From assembly GCA_018675635.1 (NCBI GenBank), contig JABGXU010000007.1, positions 526,525 to 590,524 of the forward strand: DNA of 64,000 nucleotides, written 5' to 3'. Position numbers and translations under genes: made by a program. Positions 60,497-64,000 of this stretch are shown here, in pieces. Below the pieces are notes generated by a model. That model made no database searches, was not told where the DNA came from, and saw nothing but the letters and a program-made list of their open reading frames with translations. Each line of letters begins with the position of its first letter. Within the stretch, counting starts at the first letter, position 1. Source of the DNA: Gammaproteobacteria bacterium. GTDB lineage: Bacteria > Pseudomonadota > Gammaproteobacteria > Poriferisulfidales > GCA-002705445.

Positions 60497-61192
60497 CTAT
60501 GTATATGAAGCTTGATCAATTACGATGCTTGGCCCCATTGAAGAAGATAACGATATCTTCTTTAAATACTTTCCTTTAGCAGACGAAGGTTTAGCCTTAA
60601 TAATTTCAGAAATTAAAGCTCTTAGATTTTCTACTAGTTTTTCTTCTGTGAATTCTACCTTGCCTATAGAACAATGTACAATACCAGATTTATCAGTTCT
60701 GAACTGAACTTGTCCAGATTTAGCATTTTTTACAGCTTTTTCTACGTCTTTAGAAACTGTTCCAACTTTTGGGTTAGGCATAAGTCCTTTTGGACCTAAT
60801 ATTTGCCCTAAAGGGCTAACCAATTTCATAGTATCTGGTGTTGCTATAACAATATCATAGTCAAAGTCACCTTTTTTAGCTAACTCAACTAAGTCTTCCA
60901 TACCAACTTTATCTGCTCCCGCATCTTTAGCCTTTTTAGCATCATCACCATCACAAAATACAGCAACTTTTACCGATTTTCCTGTTCCATTTGGCAATAC
61001 TAACGAACCTCTAATATTTTGCTCAGATTTATGCGCATCTACACCTAAATTAATGCTTACATCTATAGATTCTACAAATTTAACTGAAGACTTTTTCTTT
61101 ATAATTTTAATAGCCTCTATCTCCTTATAAAGCTTGTCTTTATCTAGGTCGTTATAACACTCTTTCATTCTTTTTGATTTTAATTGACTCAT
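60497..61192 (-). CDS. rplA: 50S ribosomal protein L1
   Basis: 231 residues of the mobile L1 stalk, which helps release E-site tRNA. Signature segments: [40 protein letters not shown] and [19 protein letters not shown]. In E. coli L1 represses the rplKA mRNA. Sixteen bp after rplK. Confidence 0.97.
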   Translation of the reverse strand: MSQLKSKRMKECYNDLDKDKLYKEIEAIKIIKKKSSVKFVESIDVSINLGVDAHKSEQNIRGSLVLPNGTGKSVKVAVFCDGDDAKKAKDAGADKVGMEDLVELAKKGDFDYDIVIATPDTMKLVSPLGQILGPKGLMPNPKVGTVSKDVEKAVKNAKSGQVQFRTDKSGIVHCSIGKVEFTEEKLVENLRALISEIIKAKPSSAKGKYLKKISLSSSMGPSIVIDQASYT

Positions 61193-61208
61193 TTAGTAAA
61201 CCTATTTA

Positions 61209-61646
61209 TTAATTTTCTACAGTTATTCCCATACTTCTAGCGCTACCTGAAATAATTTTTACAGCAGCATCTAATGTATTTGCATTTAAATCTTCCATTT
61301 TTGCCTTAGCTATTTCTTCAACTTGCTGCAGCGTAACAGATCCTACTTTTTCAGAATTTGGTGTACCGCTACCTTTTTCAACGCCAGCTGCTTTTCTAAG
61401 CAATATTGCTGCAGGAGTTGTTTTAATAATAAAATCAAAACTTTTATCATTATAAACAGATATAATTACAGGAACTTTCATACCTTTTTCTATCTTTTCT
61501 GTTTTACCATTAAAAGATTTGCAAAATTCTTGGATATTTAATCCATGCTGACCAAGAGCAGGACCTACGGGCGGGCTTGGATTAGCCTCTCCAGCAGGAA
61601 TCTGTAATTTTATATAAGCTTTAATCTCTTTTTTTCCTTTAGCCAT
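61209..61646 (-). CDS. rplK: 50S ribosomal protein L11
   Basis: 145 residues of the GTPase-associated centre. [20 protein letters not shown] and [15 protein letters not shown] are the N-terminal hallmark, with the thiostrepton/RelA-related prolines intact. The C-terminal rRNA-binding domain ends with [12 protein letters not shown]. Six bp after nusG. Confidence 0.97.
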   Translation of the reverse strand: MAKGKKEIKAYIKLQIPAGEANPSPPVGPALGQHGLNIQEFCKSFNGKTEKIEKGMKVPVIISVYNDKSFDFIIKTTPAAILLRKAAGVEKGSGTPNSEKVGSVTLQQVEEIAKAKMEDLNANTLDAAVKIISGSARSMGITVEN

Positions 61647-61652
61647 CTTAAT

Positions 61653-62186
61653 TTATCCTTTTTCAACTTGACCGAATTCTAACTCAACTGGAGTAGATCT
61701 GCCAAATATTTGAACAGCTACTAACATTCTACTTTTATCGTAATTAACTTCTTCAACCACACCATTAAAATCATTAAAAGGTCCGTCTATAACTCTTACA
61801 ACTTCACCAGGCTCAAACAAAACCTTATGCTTAGGTTTTTCAACACCTTCTTGAATACGATTCATTATATTATCAGCTTCTTGATCACTTATAGGTGCAG
61901 GTTTATCTGAAGACCCGCCTATAAACCCCATTACTTTTGGAGATTTTTTAACTAAATGCCACGTTGTATCATTCATTTCCATCTGGATTAAGACATAACC
62001 TGGAAAGAATTTTCTTTCACTCCTATGTTTTTGCCCATCTTTCATCTCAACAACTTCTTCGGCAGGAACTAGTATCTTGCCAAATTGATCACTCATACCC
62101 TCCATCTCTATTCTTTCTAACAAAGACTTTTTAACCTGGTTTTCATATCCAGAATATGCGTGAATAACGAACCATTTTAAAGACAT
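61653..62186 (-). CDS. nusG: Transcription termination/antitermination protein NusG
   Basis: 177 residues. NGN domain beginning [19 protein letters not shown] and containing [12 protein letters not shown]-terminal KOW domain (about 122-177) with [20 protein letters not shown]. It binds RNA polymerase and couples it to Rho or S10. It lies 27 bp after secE. Confidence 0.97.
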   Translation of the reverse strand: MSLKWFVIHAYSGYENQVKKSLLERIEMEGMSDQFGKILVPAEEVVEMKDGQKHRSERKFFPGYVLIQMEMNDTTWHLVKKSPKVMGFIGGSSDKPAPISDQEADNIMNRIQEGVEKPKHKVLFEPGEVVRVIDGPFNDFNGVVEEVNYDKSRMLVAVQIFGRSTPVELEFGQVEKG

Positions 62187-62213
62187 AATAAACCTACCGT
62201 AATTAACATACTT

Positions 62214-62585
62214 TTATGTTAATAAAAATTTAATTCCAGCTCCAAGAAGCTTATCCAGTAACCATAAAATTACTGACATTATAATAACAACGATAATAAC
62301 AATAACGGTTGTTTGAATCACTTCTGCTTTTGTTGACCACACTACCTTTTTTAATTCAACTCTTGCATCATGAGTAAAAATTCTTAAATTTCTTATTTTT
62401 TCAGTATTAAATAAAATAAGAAAATCTAAAAGGAGCGCCCCAATTAGTCCCAAAACCCTATAAATTAGTGGGTATTGTTCAAAATAGTAAAAAACTGATA
62501 ATGCACTCAAAAATAGTAATATCGCTATTACCCATTTTACCATATCATTTTTATTTGTTTCTATATCCAATTTATTTGTAATCAT
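62214..62585 (-). CDS. secE: Preprotein translocase subunit SecE
   Basis: 123 residues with three membrane helices (about 17-33, 37-53, 92-112), the long gammaproteobacterial form. The conserved amphipathic region ARVELKKVVWSTKAEVIQTT precedes the last helix, which clamps SecY. It starts 11 bp after tRNA-Trp. Confidence 0.95.
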   Translation of the reverse strand: MITNKLDIETNKNDMVKWVIAILLFLSALSVFYYFEQYPLIYRVLGLIGALLLDFLILFNTEKIRNLRIFTHDARVELKKVVWSTKAEVIQTTVIVIIVVIIMSVILWLLDKLLGAGIKFLLT

Positions 62586-62596
62586 CCGTCAAACTA

Positions 62597-62673
62597 TGGC
62601 AGGCCAGGAGGGACTTGAACCCCCAACCTCCGGTTTTGGAGACCGATGCTCTACCAAATTGAGCTACTGGCCT
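62597..62673 (-). tRNA. tRNA-Trp (anticodon CCA)
   Basis: Minus-strand cloverleaf: acceptor AGGCCAG pairs with CTGGCCT, D-arm AGCTCAATTTGGTAGAGC, anticodon loop CTCCAAA (CCA), T-arm GGGTTCAAGTCCC. CCA is encoded (62599-62597). Position between tuf and secE is standard for Gammaproteobacteria. It has only about 16 bp between the upstream terminator-like hairpin and its 5' end, so it may depend on read-through from tuf. Confidence 0.95.
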
Positions 62674-62684
62674 ATTCTTTAAAA

Positions 62685-62714
62685 TCAAAAAGCGAGAAGA
62701 TAAACACCCCGCTT
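62685..62714 (-). terminator. Intrinsic terminator after tuf
   Basis: On the minus strand AAGCGGG (62714-62708) pairs with CTCGCTT (62696-62690), a 7-bp stem with one G-U pair and an 11-nt loop, followed by a T5 run (to about 62687). It lies 22 bp after the tuf stop. The stem is short, so it may be partial, which would let tRNA-Trp-secE-nusG be co-transcribed. Confidence 0.6.
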
Positions 62715-62735
62715 AATTCTATTTATCATTAAGTA

Positions 62736-63926
62736 TTATTGTATAATTTTTGAAACAACTCCAGCACCAACTGTTCTTCCGCCTTCACGAATAGCAAATT
62801 TTAAACCTTTTTCCATTGCAACAGGCGCTATTAATTCAACTGTCATAGTAACATTATCACCTGGCATAACCATTTCTGTTCCAGATGGTAATGTTGCGGC
62901 CCCAGTTACATCGGTTGTTCTAAAATAAAATTGGGGTCTGTATCCATTAAAGAAAGGCGTATGTCTTCCGCCTTCGTCTTTAGATAAAATATAAACTTCA
63001 CATTCGTATTTAGTATGTGGTTTTATTGATCCAGGCTTACATAAAACTTGTCCACGCTCAACTTCTTCTCTTTTTGTTCCTCTTAATAAGACACCCACAT
63101 TATCTCCAGCTTGTCCTTCGTCAAGAAGTTTTCTAAACATTTCAACTCCAGTACAAACAGATTTTTGTGTGTCTTTAATTCCACAAATTTCTATTTCATC
63201 ATTTACTTTAACAATTCCTCTTTCAATTCTTCCAGTTACAACTGTTCCTCTTCCAGATATAGAAAAAACATCTTCAACTGGCATCAAGAAATCACCATCT
63301 ATCTCTCTTTCTGGTTGTGGGAAGAAATCATCCATTGCTTTAACAATAGCTTCTATAGATGGTGCGCCAATATCTGATGTATCACCTTCTAATGCTTTTA
63401 AAGCAGACCCGCTTATAAAAGGAATATTATCTCCGTCAAACTCATAAGAAGTTAATAATTCCCTGATTTCCATTTCAACTAATTCAGTAAGTTCAGCGTC
63501 ATCTACTTGATCGGCTTTGTTTAAATATACAACAATATTTGGAACACCTACTTGACGTGCTAAAAGAATATGTTCTTTAGTTTGTGGCATCGCTCCATCT
63601 GCAGCACTTACTACTAAAATAGCTCCATCCATTTGAGCCGCTCCTGTTATCATGTTTTTCACATAATCAGCATGCCCTGGACAATCAACATGAGCGTAAT
63701 GACGACCTTCTGATTCGTACTCTACATGAGCAGTAGCAATTGTAATACCTCTTTCTCTTTCTTCAGGAGCATTATCAATATCGCCGTAATCTTTAAATTC
63801 CCCACCCATTTTTTCTGCCATTACTTTAGTTATAGCAGCTGTTAATGTAGTTTTACCATGATCAACGTGACCAATTGTTCCCACATTCATATGTGGCTTA
63901 TTTCTTTCAAATTTTGCTTTTGACAT
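62736..63926 (-). CDS. tuf: Elongation factor Tu
   Basis: 396 residues. G1 [10 protein letters not shown] (residues 18-27 region), G3 [21 protein letters not shown]4 NKADQVDD, and the C-terminal [15 protein letters not shown] are all typical. The effector loop ERERGITI is intact. A strong GGAGGG ribosome site precedes the ATG. The copy next to fusA found in many relatives is absent here, so this may be the only tuf gene, though one could lie outside the window. Confidence 0.98.
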   Translation of the reverse strand: MSKAKFERNKPHMNVGTIGHVDHGKTTLTAAITKVMAEKMGGEFKDYGDIDNAPEERERGITIATAHVEYESEGRHYAHVDCPGHADYVKNMITGAAQMDGAILVVSAADGAMPQTKEHILLARQVGVPNIVVYLNKADQVDDAELTELVEMEIRELLTSYEFDGDNIPFISGSALKALEGDTSDIGAPSIEAIVKAMDDFFPQPEREIDGDFLMPVEDVFSISGRGTVVTGRIERGIVKVNDEIEICGIKDTQKSVCTGVEMFRKLLDEGQAGDNVGVLLRGTKREEVERGQVLCKPGSIKPHTKYECEVYILSKDEGGRHTPFFNGYRPQFYFRTTDVTGAATLPSGTEMVMPGDNVTMTVELIAPVAMEKGLKFAIREGGRTVGAGVVSKIIQ

Positions 63927-63965
63927 TTCTATCGCCCTCCGCGACCTATAGGTATTTATTTATAA

Positions 63966-64000
63966 TGGAGCCCATAACCGGATTTGAACCGGTGACCTCT
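63966..64000 (-). tRNA. tRNA-Thr, 3' part (probable GGU)
   Basis: Only the last 35 nt are in the window: end of the variable loop (GAGGTC), T-arm ACCGGTTCAAATCCGGT, acceptor strand TATGGGC, discriminator T and encoded CCA (63968-63966). The anticodon is outside. The identity is inferred from its place before tuf (thrT-tuf in Gammaproteobacteria) and from the GAGGTC variable loop common in tRNA-Thr(GGU). Confidence 0.7.

Overview
The window is an AT-rich, densely packed stretch of a bacterial chromosome that looks like a streamlined gammaproteobacterium. The gammaproteobacterial signs are gene neighbourhoods: pncC-recA-recX-alaS-lysC-csrA-tRNA-Ser; wrbA-DUF2069 next to hda and purM-purN-DUF3108; yhdP with a nitrilase; rlmH-rsfS-nadD; lnt-corC-ybeY-phoH-miaB; divergent ssb/uvrA; and tuf-tRNA-Trp-secE-nusG-rplKAJL-rpoBC. 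Three genes (22483-25164) belong to tetrahydromethanopterin/methanofuran-type cofactor synthesis. This suggests a C1-oxidising (methylotrophic) lifestyle, although no C1 dehydrogenase gene is present here.

Region 1 (1-2836) is accessory. It holds a leftward operon of a thermostable-hemolysin family protein, an AMP-dependent synthetase and a partial heme-oxygenase-like diiron protein. A short secreted-protein fragment beside it runs straight into the 3' end of tRNA-Ser(GCU). Region 2 (2837-9180, minus) is the csrA-lysC-alaS-recX-recA-pncC block. Region 3 (9249-13069, plus) carries an orphan NorD-type VWA protein, a lipoprotein, WrbA and a DUF2069 membrane protein. Region 4 (13046-22398) has hda and a CDP-alcohol phosphatidyltransferase facing purM-purN-DUF3108, then a nitrilase-yhdP pair and rlmH-rsfS-nadD. 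Region 5 (22483-25164) is the C1-cofactor trio. Region 6 (25154-31777, minus) holds lnt, corC, ybeY, phoH, miaB, a WecA/MraY-type transferase and ssb, with uvrA divergent.

Region 7 (34699-64000, minus) is a nearly continuous transcription-translation superlocus: the alpha, spc and S10 operons, str (rpsL-rpsG-fusA-rpsJ), rpoBC, the L11/L10 operons, nusG-secE, tRNA-Trp, tuf and a partial tRNA-Thr. No tuf copy lies between fusA and rpsJ. rpsJ is separated from rplC by 111 bp holding a -10-like box and an attenuator-like hairpin. Ribosomal protein L30 carries an unusual N-terminal pentapeptide repeat, and several genes here start with GTG or TTG.

Intergenic space is minimal. Three convergent gene pairs overlap at their 3' ends, no stretch over about 300 bp lacks a gene or gene remnant, and I saw no insertion sequence, CRISPR array or rRNA. 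The least ordinary material is the hemolysin/synthetase/diiron operon at the tRNA-Ser junction, the C1-cofactor trio, the repeat-extended L30, and the regulatory gap between rpsJ and rplC.
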